Source: JBFGSX01 sp041581335 (GTDB lineage Archaea; Thermoplasmatota; E2; JACPAO01; JAHFTW01). From it: a stretch of 8,642 nucleotides of DNA. Each line of letters begins with the position of its first letter. Position 1 is the stretch's first letter. Location: assembly GCA_041581335.1 (NCBI GenBank), contig JBFIDG010000083.1, positions 1 to 8,642 on the forward strand, in the 5' to 3' direction. Shown one piece after another: positions 1-6,566 of the stretch. The notes below the pieces were generated by a model. The model was not told where the DNA came from and searched no databases. It saw nothing but the letters and a program-made list of their open reading frames with translations. The position numbers and the translations under genes were made by a program.

Positions 1-313
1 ACCAGAGGACGCCCGCCACGGCTCCGATGGCCAGGAAGATCGCCGGCATCCCGAGCAGTGCGCCGAACGCCAAGGCAGTGCCGTGGTTGAGTCCGGTCGT
101 GGCCAGGTCGACGAAGAAGCCGCCCACAGAGTACGCGATGCCGAAGAGCAGTCCGACGAAGGCGCCGAAGAGACCGAAGTGTTTCGCCGCCTCGGACACG
201 TGCATGAGCGACAATCGTCGACCGGGGACAATGCGGTTTCGGTCGCTCGCATCAGCGCCCGGCACGGCAGGGCCGGGGCTTGGTCTCGGCGACCCCGGGG
301 GGCTCTCGCTCAC
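1..313 (-). CDS. Membrane protein, N-terminal part, runs off the left edge
   Basis: The first 104 codons of a minus-strand gene are visible. From the GTG at 313 the protein begins with a Pro/Ser/Gly-rich, probably disordered stretch (residues 1-36). Two hydrophobic, probably membrane-spanning segments follow at about 46-68 and 78-104, separated by a short polar loop. I do not recognise the family. The start is uncertain. The GTG overlaps the TGA of the upstream tag gene as GTGA, which suggests translational coupling. The ATG at 205 (reading MHVSEAAKHFG) sits just before the first membrane segment. The 36 codons between them use more A/T third positions and several CGA/AGA codons than what follows, which argues for the ATG. 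Neither start has a visible Shine-Dalgarno site. Being coding is fairly safe; function is unknown. Confidence 0.6.
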   Translation of the reverse strand, partial: MSESPPGSPRPSPGPAVPGADASDRNRIVPGRRLSLMHVSEAAKHFGLFGAFVGLLFGIAYSVGGFFVDLATTGLNHGTALAFGALLGMPAIFLAIGAVAGVLW

Positions 314-909
314 CGCGCCGGCGGCGTGAACCCCGCCCTGGCCTGCTCGGCCTGTTCCCGCACGACGCATCCTTGCGCGTGGTCGTTGACCAGCCCCATG
401 GCCTGCATGAACGCGTACACCGTGGTCGGTCCGACGAATTTCCAGCCGTGCTGCTTCAGCTGCTTTGCCAAGGCCACGGACTCGGGGGACGTCGCGATGT
501 GGCGGGCGGGTGTGCGGCGCAAGGGTTCATGGGCCCAGACCACAGCCGCCAGGGTCCCGTCCCCCACCAGGTCCTCGACGCGTCGTGCATTGTTGATGAC
601 CGCCTCGATCTTGCCGCGGTGCCGTACGATGCCGGCGTCCCCGAGCAACCGTTCGATATCCGCGTCGTTGAAGGCAGCGACCTTCTTGTGGTCGAAGCCC
701 GCGAAGGCGGCGCGGAAGTTCTCCCGCTTGCTCAGAATCGTGCGCCAACTCAGGCCCGACTGGAACGCCTCTAGACTCAGCTTCTCGAACAAGCGCACAT
801 CATCGGCGACCGGGAATCCCCATTCCGTGTCATGGTAGTGCAAGAACTCCGGCGCCGCAAAGGCCCATTCACAGCGGGGCGATCCGTCGGGCCCAGGCAT
901 GGTCCGCAT
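310..909 (-). CDS. tag: DNA-3-methyladenine glycosylase I (Tag)
   Basis: Base-excision repair enzyme of 199 aa that removes 3-methyladenine from alkylated DNA, in the cytoplasm or nucleoid. The family signatures are all present. The zinc-binding set known from E. coli Tag (Cys4, His17, His175, Cys179) matches Cys13, His26, His177 and Cys181 here. The base-pocket residues Tyr16, Glu38 and Trp46 match Tyr25, Glu47 and Trp55. Typical blocks such as YHDTEWG (25-31), SGLSW (51-55), RHRGKI (96-101), KFVGPT (157-162) and GLVNDH (172-177) are intact. Length is close to the usual 185-200 aa. The start is the ATG at 909; an ATG three codons downstream (900) is an alternative. No Shine-Dalgarno is visible, so the transcript may be leaderless or coupled to the gene upstream, 54 bases away. 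Its TGA overlaps the next gene's possible GTG start. Confidence 0.95.
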   Translation of the reverse strand: MRTMPGPDGSPRCEWAFAAPEFLHYHDTEWGFPVADDVRLFEKLSLEAFQSGLSWRTILSKRENFRAAFAGFDHKKVAAFNDADIERLLGDAGIVRHRGKIEAVINNARRVEDLVGDGTLAAVVWAHEPLRRTPARHIATSPESVALAKQLKQHGWKFVGPTTVYAFMQAMGLVNDHAQGCVVREQAEQARAGFTPPAR

Positions 910-963
910 GTTGACTGGGGTTACGAATGCCGGCGTTTGACTTGCGCGGTCGGGGGTGGAGGG

Positions 964-2943
964 CTATCTAGAATTGTCTGGGCGCCCGCGTCGCCGTTGC
1001 GCGCCAAACCACAGAGCCGCCATCAGCATCGTGAGGGGCAACGGGGATTCTTTGACCGGTGAATTGTCCTTCGGCGTCAGCAGTCGTTCGTCGACCAGGT
1101 CTTGCCCCGTGGTGACCGTGACGGCGACACGACCGAACGATTCGATCCCCGTCTCCACGTCCTTGGCAATGAGCAGGACCTGCGCGATGGTCCCGTCAGG
1201 CAGGTCGCCTGGGCTTGCCACCACTGCGAAAGTCGCGTTCTTGCCGGGCCCCAAGCGAGCCGGCGGCGTCTGCATGGTGATCCAGTCGGCGTTCGTTTCA
1301 AGCGTCCATTCTAACCGTCGTTCAGCAGACGCGTGGTTGGCCACCGCGAACGGGATGATGGCGACCTCCTCAGGGTTGACCAGCCGCGCCGATGATGGCG
1401 TGTACAAGGATAGCCGGGCCACGCCGATGGCGTTGAGGTCGATGACCTCGTGGTAATCGGAAAGTGGCAGCTTGAACCAATTGTCCGCAAAGTGGATGGC
1501 TGGCTTGGGGGCCATGTCGTACACCAGCCCTGCGCTGGGATCGGTGATCTTGTGCTCCAAGACGAACTCGAACTCTAGGTTGCCGCCCTGGTCAGGAGGG
1601 AATTGATCGATGCCGGCCTGGATCGGCATGTTCCAGCTCACCATGTGGCTCCCCTGGCTCCACGTGTGCTCCTGGGTCTGTTCTGCGACGACAGTCCGCT
1701 CGTCACTCATCAACAACCGGCCGGTGACGCGCACATCCGAGGCTTCAGGGACCTCGAAAGTGGTCTCGCCGATCACCGCGCCGGCGGAGTCGAAATCCAG
1801 TCCAACGGTCCGATATGGCGCCAAGCCGAACCACCACCGCGCCGCGACATCCCGCAACGGCCCCGTGCTGGCGCTCGTACTGGACCACGGAGTGACGGAG
1901 CCGCTGCCCGGGGCGGGGTTCGTGTCGAAAAGAGGGTAGTCGAAAGCCGTCTTCAACGCCACTCGGGCGTGGTGTCCGCCCGGTTGCGGCGGATCATGCC
2001 AGTACACATGCATCTGCGCCGACGCCTCGGTCTCGTCTTCGGCGACGGTTCGCACGGTCACGGTCTCGAACGTGCCATGTTGGTGACTGAACGGCACTGT
2101 CACGGCGACGGGGAACTCGATGGTCTGGCCGGCGGGCACCATGACCTCGAACGGCGCCCGGATGATCCATTCGGCGGGACCGCTGGTCGTCAGCCGCACC
2201 ATGTGGTCGGTCGTGCCCTCATTGCGGGCCGAGACATCGTACACGTACGTGGTGGCCGCGCCGTTGCTGCCCCGGAATTGGTGTTCAACGTACAATTCGA
2301 TGTCACCGCGTCGCTCCGGTTCGATCTGGAAGATGAAGTCCTTGGCGGGGCCGATGGTGTCCCGGAGCTCCAATTCGTTGCTGGCGTACTGGCGTAGATG
2401 CTTGCCCACGAACGGCTGCAGGGAGATGCTGTCCCCCGCGCGCGGCCCAGCATCCAGCATGAGCTCGAGCCCCATCCCCGTCGATGTGAAGCTACCTTTC
2501 AGAATCGTGCCAGACAACACGTTCCCGTCGCGTTTTGCTTCTGAGCCGATGACGCGCTGAGGCATGGTGCGCTGCCCGTCCGGCGTGTCGATGGTGCTGT
2601 CGCGCACGAAGAAGAACATGTACTGGCTGCCTTCCTGCGTGATGAGCCAGGTGGCATTGAGAGGGTCCCCCACGGCTTTGAAGCCGTACTCAACCGGCGC
2701 CCCGGGGATCGGTTCCGATCCCGGCGAAGTGGAGGCAAGCTCCACCTCAAGGCGCACCCATCTCTCATCCACTTCGCTGAGCTCCATGCGGACCACGTCA
2801 GCCTGGGGGTGCCACCCGGCGGGCGCCGGAACCCATGTGCCTTGGTGTCCCATCTCGTGGTCGCCGGCAGGGTCATCCCAAACCACCGCTTGGGCGACCG
2901 GGATAAGGAGGAGAGCCAGTAGAAGATGCCGCACGGCCTTCAC
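964..2943 (-). CDS. Secreted beta-sandwich protein with signal peptide and C-terminal membrane anchor
   Basis: A 659-aa exported protein of unknown function. From the GTG at 2943 it starts with a typical signal peptide: basic residues 2-6, hydrophobic core 7-16, then AQA (17-19) as a likely signal peptidase site. The mature part has no cysteine and is rich in alternating hydrophobic/polar strands. An N-terminal module begins WDDPAGDHE. Two Ig-like modules at about 212-315 and 508-613 resemble NEW3-type domains (conserved Asn-His/Glu-Gly turns, then a PxGxTxxF-like strand). Two N-glycosylation sequons occur (N96, N569). The C-terminus has a short hydrophobic segment (about 634-648, SPLPLTMLMAALWFGA) followed by RRRGR, resembling a sortase or archaeosortase type tail. 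An in-frame ATG at 3018 would add 25 residues before the signal peptide and reach into the divergent gap, so I prefer the GTG. Likely cell-surface; ligand unknown. Confidence 0.8.
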   Translation of the reverse strand: MKAVRHLLLALLLIPVAQAVVWDDPAGDHEMGHQGTWVPAPAGWHPQADVVRMELSEVDERWVRLEVELASTSPGSEPIPGAPVEYGFKAVGDPLNATWLITQEGSQYMFFFVRDSTIDTPDGQRTMPQRVIGSEAKRDGNVLSGTILKGSFTSTGMGLELMLDAGPRAGDSISLQPFVGKHLRQYASNELELRDTIGPAKDFIFQIEPERRGDIELYVEHQFRGSNGAATTYVYDVSARNEGTTDHMVRLTTSGPAEWIIRAPFEVMVPAGQTIEFPVAVTVPFSHQHGTFETVTVRTVAEDETEASAQMHVYWHDPPQPGGHHARVALKTAFDYPLFDTNPAPGSGSVTPWSSTSASTGPLRDVAARWWFGLAPYRTVGLDFDSAGAVIGETTFEVPEASDVRVTGRLLMSDERTVVAEQTQEHTWSQGSHMVSWNMPIQAGIDQFPPDQGGNLEFEFVLEHKITDPSAGLVYDMAPKPAIHFADNWFKLPLSDYHEVIDLNAIGVARLSLYTPSSARLVNPEEVAIIPFAVANHASAERRLEWTLETNADWITMQTPPARLGPGKNATFAVVASPGDLPDGTIAQVLLIAKDVETGIESFGRVAVTVTTGQDLVDERLLTPKDNSPVKESPLPLTMLMAALWFGAQRRRGRPDNSR

Positions 2944-3176
2944 CCGGCGAGGCGGTTGAAAGCCGCTTGGGTCACGTTGTTGAATGATGCATGTCGGGCC
3001 ACGACGGGAATTCGGCACGGCCTACCCGCCGTATGGCTCCAGGAGATCTGCGCTACGCCTGCAGCGACGGCACCCCCATAACCGCGGAACGGCCGGCGCA
3101 TGTGGTGTTGTTCAGGGCTTGGGGTCGGCGCGGCCGCATCGTAAGGGTCTATGCCGGTCCCACGTCTCGCCGACGC
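2944..3176. promoter_or_regulatory. Divergent intergenic region between the secreted protein and LtrA genes
   Basis: These 233 bases separate two divergently transcribed genes and must hold both promoters if the chosen starts are right. Open frames on both strands enter the region, but their translations match neither family. I see no convincing TATA box or Shine-Dalgarno site at standard spacing from either start. The only small structure is a GCGG/CCGC stem at about 2953-2967, too short to call a site. Confidence 0.35.
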
Positions 3177-4376
3177 ATGGCGCGCTGGTGGGAGCACCCG
3201 CAATTGTGGTCCGACGACCCCAAGGTCGAGCGTAAGGTCGGCTTCCTGGACCTGTTCTATGACTTGATCTTCGTCGTGGCTATCGCACAGATCGCACACG
3301 GCCTGGCCAAGCACCCCGACCAGGCGGGGGTCATCGATTTCACGCTCCTCGTGCTGCCCGTGTTCTGGCTCTGGATCGGGCACACGTTCTACGCTGATCG
3401 CTTCGAGAACCGCGACATCAGCTACATCTTCTACACGTTCGTCAGCATGATCCCGGTCGTCGGTCTGGCAGTGTTCGCGCATGATGGTCGCGGCGATACC
3501 GCCGCCGGCTTCGCCATCAGTTACGCCGTCGGGCGTTTGATCCTGGTGGGCATGTACGCTCGCGCGGCTGTCCGCGTCCCGGCCGCGCGGCGTCCATCAA
3601 AATACCTCGCCCTCGGCTTCGGTGCCGGCGCCCTGCTCTGGCTGGGCTCCGCATTCGTGGCCGACCCCGTCACGCGGACCGGGATGCAGTTACTGGGGCT
3701 TGCCTGGGACTTCTACGTCCCCGTCCTCGTCGCCCCGGCCATGCGTGGCCTACCTGACTTCTCCGAACACCGCCTGCGGGAACGCTTCGGGCTCATCATG
3801 ATCATCGTCCTCGGCGAATCGATCGCCGGCACCGCCAATGGCCTCGCGGATGTGCACCACTTCGCGTGGCGACACGGATTGACCGCGGTCTTCGCGATGG
3901 TCTTCGCATTCGGCCTGTACTTCACGTACTTCGAAATGGTGCCTCGCGAGAAGCTGCGTTCCTGGCGTTGGGCGTCCATGACGCGGAGCTACTTGCACCT
4001 GGCGCTCATCTGTGCGATCACCGCCACCGGTGCGGGCGTCTTGGCCACGGTCGGCCACGAAGCAGAGGTCCTCGCAGATGGCGTTCGGCAGCTGCTGGCA
4101 GGCGCACTGGCGGTGGCGTACCTCGTTCTCGTCGGCTTGAGTCGGACCCATGAGTATGCTTTTGCCGGGGCAGGGCGCAAGGGGACCGAGAGTGCACTGT
4201 GGGTCGCGATCGCCGCCGCCCTTGCCATTGGCCTGTTCGGCAGCGGGCTCAATTCGCTGCAAGTCCTGGGGCTCCTGTCCATCGCGGCGTCAGTCCCTTG
4301 GGTCGTTGGGGTCAATGCATGGCGCAGATACACGCGGGAATTGCCCAAGCAGGCCGAACAGCCCACGCAGGGTTAG
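3177..4376 (+). CDS. LtrA-family multi-pass membrane protein
   Basis: A 399-aa integral membrane protein of the LtrA family (named after the low-temperature requirement A protein of Listeria). The biochemical role of the family is not established. Both family hallmarks are present: an N-terminal ERK followed by LFYDLIFVVAIAQ (26-38), where acidic and aromatic residues sit at the start of the first helix, and the central block RLRERFGLIMIIVLGES (199-215). About ten hydrophobic segments run through to residue 381, and a short charged tail ends the protein. I chose the ATG at 3177 because homologues begin shortly before the ERK motif. The frame stays open to an ATG at 2991, but those 62 extra codons give an Arg-rich sequence with no family resemblance. 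No Shine-Dalgarno site is seen. It is transcribed alone and converges on the VOC relic, its stop overlapping that fragment's stop by four bases. Confidence 0.9.
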   Translation: MARWWEHPQLWSDDPKVERKVGFLDLFYDLIFVVAIAQIAHGLAKHPDQAGVIDFTLLVLPVFWLWIGHTFYADRFENRDISYIFYTFVSMIPVVGLAVFAHDGRGDTAAGFAISYAVGRLILVGMYARAAVRVPAARRPSKYLALGFGAGALLWLGSAFVADPVTRTGMQLLGLAWDFYVPVLVAPAMRGLPDFSEHRLRERFGLIMIIVLGESIAGTANGLADVHHFAWRHGLTAVFAMVFAFGLYFTYFEMVPREKLRSWRWASMTRSYLHLALICAITATGAGVLATVGHEAEVLADGVRQLLAGALAVAYLVLVGLSRTHEYAFAGAGRKGTESALWVAIAAALAIGLFGSGLNSLQVLGLLSIAASVPWVVGVNAWRRYTRELPKQAEQPTQG

Positions 4377-4504
4377 CCTTCCAGGGGGCTACCGTCGCAT
4401 TGCAAGGCGTCGATGAGGTTCCCGAACGGGTCGCACACGTAGAACGCGGTGGCCTCGGACGGGTCTGGGGCATGGATGTTGGCGACGATGCATCTGACGG
4501 CCAT
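4373..4504 (-). pseudogene. Relic of a glyoxalase/VOC-family protein, C-terminal end only
   Basis: An open frame of 43 codons from the ATG at 4504, preceded in the same frame by a TAA at about 4530. Residues 21-33 read FYVCDPFGNLIDA, which matches the final beta strand of vicinal-oxygen-chelate proteins (usual form: YVxDPxGNxIEL). A whole VOC protein is about 120 aa, so roughly two thirds is missing. The space upstream is occupied by the intact Rieske gene, so the N-terminal part is not merely frameshifted nearby. GAGGGG lies about 10 bases before the ATG, so translation is possible. The best reading is a decayed remnant of a gene that once ended this cluster. A genuine 43-aa protein is the alternative. 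The similarity is a reading by eye of one short motif. Confidence 0.5.
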
Positions 4505-4523
4505 CCTGGGTTGCCCCTCGCCA

Positions 4524-4540
4524 CGACCTTAGAAGGGTCG
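4524..4540. other. Small hairpin in the gap after the Rieske gene
   Basis: A perfect 5-bp stem, CGACC (4524-4528) with GGTCG (4536-4540), closes a 7-base loop in the 53-base gap between the Rieske stop and the VOC relic. The in-frame TAA that cuts off the relic lies in this loop. No U-rich run follows on either strand, so an intrinsic terminator is not supported. It may be chance in GC-rich DNA. Confidence 0.25.
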
Positions 4541-4557
4541 CAGTCAGCGATGCGGGT

Positions 4558-4977
4558 TCACTCCGGTATGTCGACGAAGACGCTGCCTGCTTCCTCCGAC
4601 GTCTCGAAAGCCTGGATCGGCGCCGGCTCTTTGCCAAGGGCGATCAAACGATGGGTCCAGCGAGGCGTCGCCACACCGGCAAACGAGTTCACCCAGTCCA
4701 GGTTCTTACCTGAACAGACATCGAACTTGGAACCATGCCACGGGCATTGCAGCGTCGAGCCGGAGAGCGTGCCCTTGGCCATCGACCAGCCCAGATGGGC
4801 GCACTTGTTCTCGACTGCATAGGCGCGCCCTTCGACGCGTGTGACGATGATCGACCGCTTGTCTACTTGGGTGGCATAGATGGCACCCTCACGCACGTCG
4901 TCGGACCTTGCCACTTCGATGCGGACCACGGCATCGTAAACGGGGGTGGCTCGAAATAGGTTGGTGTCCGGTCCCAT
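4558..4977 (-). CDS. Rieske [2Fe-2S] ferredoxin-like protein
   Basis: A 139-aa soluble protein with a single Rieske domain, expected to carry one electron through a [2Fe-2S] cluster bound by two Cys and two His. The two cluster loops are clear: CAHLG with Cys59 and His61, and CPWHG with Cys78 and His81, followed by SKFDV as in ferredoxin subunits of ring-hydroxylating oxygenases. There is no membrane segment and no fused catalytic domain, so it is not a cytochrome bc-type Rieske protein or an oxygenase alpha subunit. I chose the ATG at 4977, which has AGGTGA (4989-4994) eleven bases upstream; a GTG at 4992 is an alternative. The frame stays open to 5241, but that extension runs antisense-like through the DUF2200 gene in another frame and is Arg/His-rich. 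It follows DUF2200 by 23 bases. Its redox partner is not in the window. Confidence 0.9.
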   Translation of the reverse strand: MGPDTNLFRATPVYDAVVRIEVARSDDVREGAIYATQVDKRSIIVTRVEGRAYAVENKCAHLGWSMAKGTLSGSTLQCPWHGSKFDVCSGKNLDWVNSFAGVATPRWTHRLIALGKEPAPIQAFETSEEAGSVFVDIPE

Positions 4978-5000
4978 GGCGCCGGGGTTCACCTGGCCTG

Positions 5001-5348
5001 TCAAGCCCGCAGGATCTTTTCCATGGCCTTGCCCCGTGCCAGTTCGTCGATCAACTTGTCCATGTAGCGGATCTCTTGCATCAATGGATCTTCGATGTCT
5101 TCGACGCGGACGCCGCAGACGACGCCCTTGATGAGCGCCCGGTTGGGGTTCATGGCGGGCGCTTCGGCAAAGAAGGTACGGAAGTCGTTCTCCTTCGTGA
5201 TCTGCTTCTTCAGGCCGGCTGCGGTGTACCCGGTCAGCCAACGAATGATCTGGTCCACCTCAGCCTTGGTCCGGTCCTTCCGTTCCGCCTTCTGGACGTA
5301 TAACGGGTAGACCTTGGCGAATGGCATGGCGAAGATGTTGTGGGCCAT
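5001..5348 (-). CDS. DUF2200-family protein
   Basis: A 115-aa soluble protein that I recognise as the DUF2200 family, small uncharacterised proteins found mainly in bacteria. Family blocks are strongly conserved: FAxVYPLYVxKAE (10-22), EVDxIIRWLTGY (30-41), FFAEAP (59-64), NPNR (67-70), then a highly conserved C-terminal half with IKGVVCGVRVEDIEDP (73-88) and LMQEIRYMDKLIDELA (89-104). The length is what I expect for the family. No catalytic residues are known to me and no activity should be assumed. The ATG at 5348 follows directly after the TGA of the SRPBCC gene (TGAATG), with AAGGTG (5354-5359) five bases upstream of the start and inside the end of the SRPBCC gene. That arrangement strongly suggests translational coupling to SRPBCC. 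The Rieske gene follows 23 bases after its stop. Confidence 0.92.
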   Translation of the reverse strand: MAHNIFAMPFAKVYPLYVQKAERKDRTKAEVDQIIRWLTGYTAAGLKKQITKENDFRTFFAEAPAMNPNRALIKGVVCGVRVEDIEDPLMQEIRYMDKLIDELARGKAMEKILRA

Positions 5349-5756
5349 TCAGGCACCTTCGACGTGGCGGACGAAACTGTCCAGAATGGATTGCCAACCC
5401 ATACGCTGCATCTCCGCGTCATTCTCCGTCTCAGCATCAAATGTCTGTTTGATGTGGGTGCCGTTCTCCGTGGCTTCCAGGACCAGCTCGACCATGCGGT
5501 CGTCGTCCAACTTGTATGCCAAACGGTGCGGCGCATTGATGGCGGTGTACGTGGCCTCGAAGTCGAAGCCCATCGAGCCGTCCCGGGCCTCCATACGGCT
5601 GCGCATGCGGCCGCCCACGCGTAGGTCAACGTCGGCGCTGGGGCAATGCCAATCCGGGCTAGCGGCGTTCCACTGCATGATGGCGGCCGGCGTGGTGGCC
5701 GCCTTCCAGCATTGCTCCGGCGTCGCCATGGCGTCGGCTGCGACAGTGATCTTCAT
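5349..5756 (-). CDS. SRPBCC-fold protein, AHSA1/YndB type
   Basis: A 135-aa protein of the START/SRPBCC superfamily, AHSA1-like (activator of Hsp90 ATPase homologue 1) group. Such proteins form a helix-grip fold with a hydrophobic cavity; in prokaryotes the ligand is usually unknown and binding to Hsp90 should not be assumed. The pattern is typical: strand MKITV (1-5), helix with CWKAATTP (16-23) and IMQWN (26-30), the GGRMRSRMEARDG turn (48-60), FDFEATY (64-70), YKLDDDR (81-87), then TFDAE (105-109) and a C-terminal helix GWQSILDSFVRHVE (120-133). I chose the ATG at 5756 because it lies one turn before the first strand. The frame stays open to 5918, but the extra part overlaps the M24 gene and has no family resemblance. 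It probably opens the SRPBCC-DUF2200-Rieske unit, 83 bases after the M24 gene. Confidence 0.9.
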   Translation of the reverse strand: MKITVAADAMATPEQCWKAATTPAAIMQWNAASPDWHCPSADVDLRVGGRMRSRMEARDGSMGFDFEATYTAINAPHRLAYKLDDDRMVELVLEATENGTHIKQTFDAETENDAEMQRMGWQSILDSFVRHVEGA

Positions 5757-5839
5757 GCCGAGGGTATTGGGGTGCCGTTCCTTGAAGCTGGCGGCCGGGC
5801 GACCACAATGATCCTGCGGCTGGGCCCTAATGGGCTGGG

Positions 5840-6508
5840 TCAGGCCACGGTCAAGAGTTGCTCGTAGAACGCGCCGAACCCCCCGGCCCGGTCCACGAAG
5901 TGCAGTTCGAGGATCCATTCGCGCGGGTCCCCATCCAGGCCTGGCGCCCGCATCGGCTCGTTGTTGTCCGGGTGGATGTAGTTGCGCGTGGTCTCACCGC
6001 GCAGCTGCTCATGTGGGAACTTGCCCACGAGGTGGCCGGCGTGTGTGATGTGGTGCTCCCAGCCCCGCGCGGCGGCCAATTCGACGACGAATGCGAACAG
6101 CTCGGCGCCCGTGATGGCGGGGGATGCGTGGAAGTGCTTGGCCGCGCGTTGCCAGCATGCCTCGATGTCTGCCACGAGCCGATGCTTGTCCGGGTCGTCG
6201 CCCAGAACGAACGTGCGCCCAAGGTCCGCTTCCCAGTCCTCCAGGACCGGCCCAAAATCGAAGAAGGCCATATCGTCGGCTTCGATGACGCGGTCCGGCG
6301 GATTCTCGGCGTACGGTACGAGCGTGTTGGGCCCTGTGCGCACGATGCGCTTGTGCCAGTGCTTGTCGAAACCGAAATCAGGCGCTAGCGCCAATGCCTC
6401 CTGGTTCAACTCGGATTCCAGCAGGCCCGGTCGCACGAGGCCCCGCTCGGTGATGGCGTCGAACCATTGCACAGCTTGGGTCTCCGCGCGGCGCAAGGAC
6501 GCGTGCAC
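5840..6508 (-). CDS. M24-family (creatinase/aminopeptidase P fold) metallopeptidase-like protein
   Basis: A 222-aa protein with a complete pita-bread catalytic domain. All five expected metal ligands are present in order: Asp84 (in FDFG), Asp95 (ADLGRTF), His159 (GHLVGKFPHE), Glu201 (ILELH) and Glu216 (FYEQL). His52 (HWHKR) fits a shuttle position. This supports a dinuclear metal site and probable aminopeptidase P-like or dipeptidase activity, but the substrate is not determined. It lacks the N-terminal domain of classical Xaa-Pro aminopeptidases (350-450 aa). For the start I prefer the GTG at 6508, eight bases after a GGAG (6517-6520). The GTG at 6514 is only two bases from that GGAG but is still possible. 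An ATG at 6604 would overlap the MarC gene by 38 bases and add non-conserved sequence. It follows MarC by 58 bases on the same strand. Cytoplasmic; no signal peptide. Confidence 0.87.
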   Translation of the reverse strand: MHASLRRAETQAVQWFDAITERGLVRPGLLESELNQEALALAPDFGFDKHWHKRIVRTGPNTLVPYAENPPDRVIEADDMAFFDFGPVLEDWEADLGRTFVLGDDPDKHRLVADIEACWQRAAKHFHASPAITGAELFAFVVELAAARGWEHHITHAGHLVGKFPHEQLRGETTRNYIHPDNNEPMRAPGLDGDPREWILELHFVDRAGGFGAFYEQLLTVA

Positions 6509-6566
6509 GTTCACGGCTCCGTGGAGGTCGGCGCCTGGGCAAGTAGGTTGGCAGTGGGCGGCGGCA

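Noticed and set aside
83..838. A 251-codon plus-strand frame opposite tag.
   Set aside because: It is antisense to tag, whose zinc and pocket residues are all present.
1603..2397. A 264-codon plus-strand frame inside the secreted-protein gene.
   Set aside because: Arg/His/Gly-rich composition without motifs; the opposite strand encodes a coherent exported protein with signal peptide.
2940..3482. A 180-codon minus-strand frame across the divergent gap and the start of LtrA.
   Set aside because: Asp/Glu/Arg/His-rich antisense of LtrA helices; no motif.
4505..4580. Possible tRNA: the 5-bp stem with 7-base loop at 4524-4540 looks like an anticodon arm, which on the minus strand would carry anticodon UCU.
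   Set aside because: No D-arm, no T-arm with TTC loop, and no 7-bp acceptor stem can be made on either strand at the right spacing.
5818..5839. Short direct repeat of GGCTGGG with a GCCC-ATTA-GGGC palindrome after the M24 gene, considered as a terminator.
   Set aside because: The stem is only 4 bp and no T-run follows; too weak to call.
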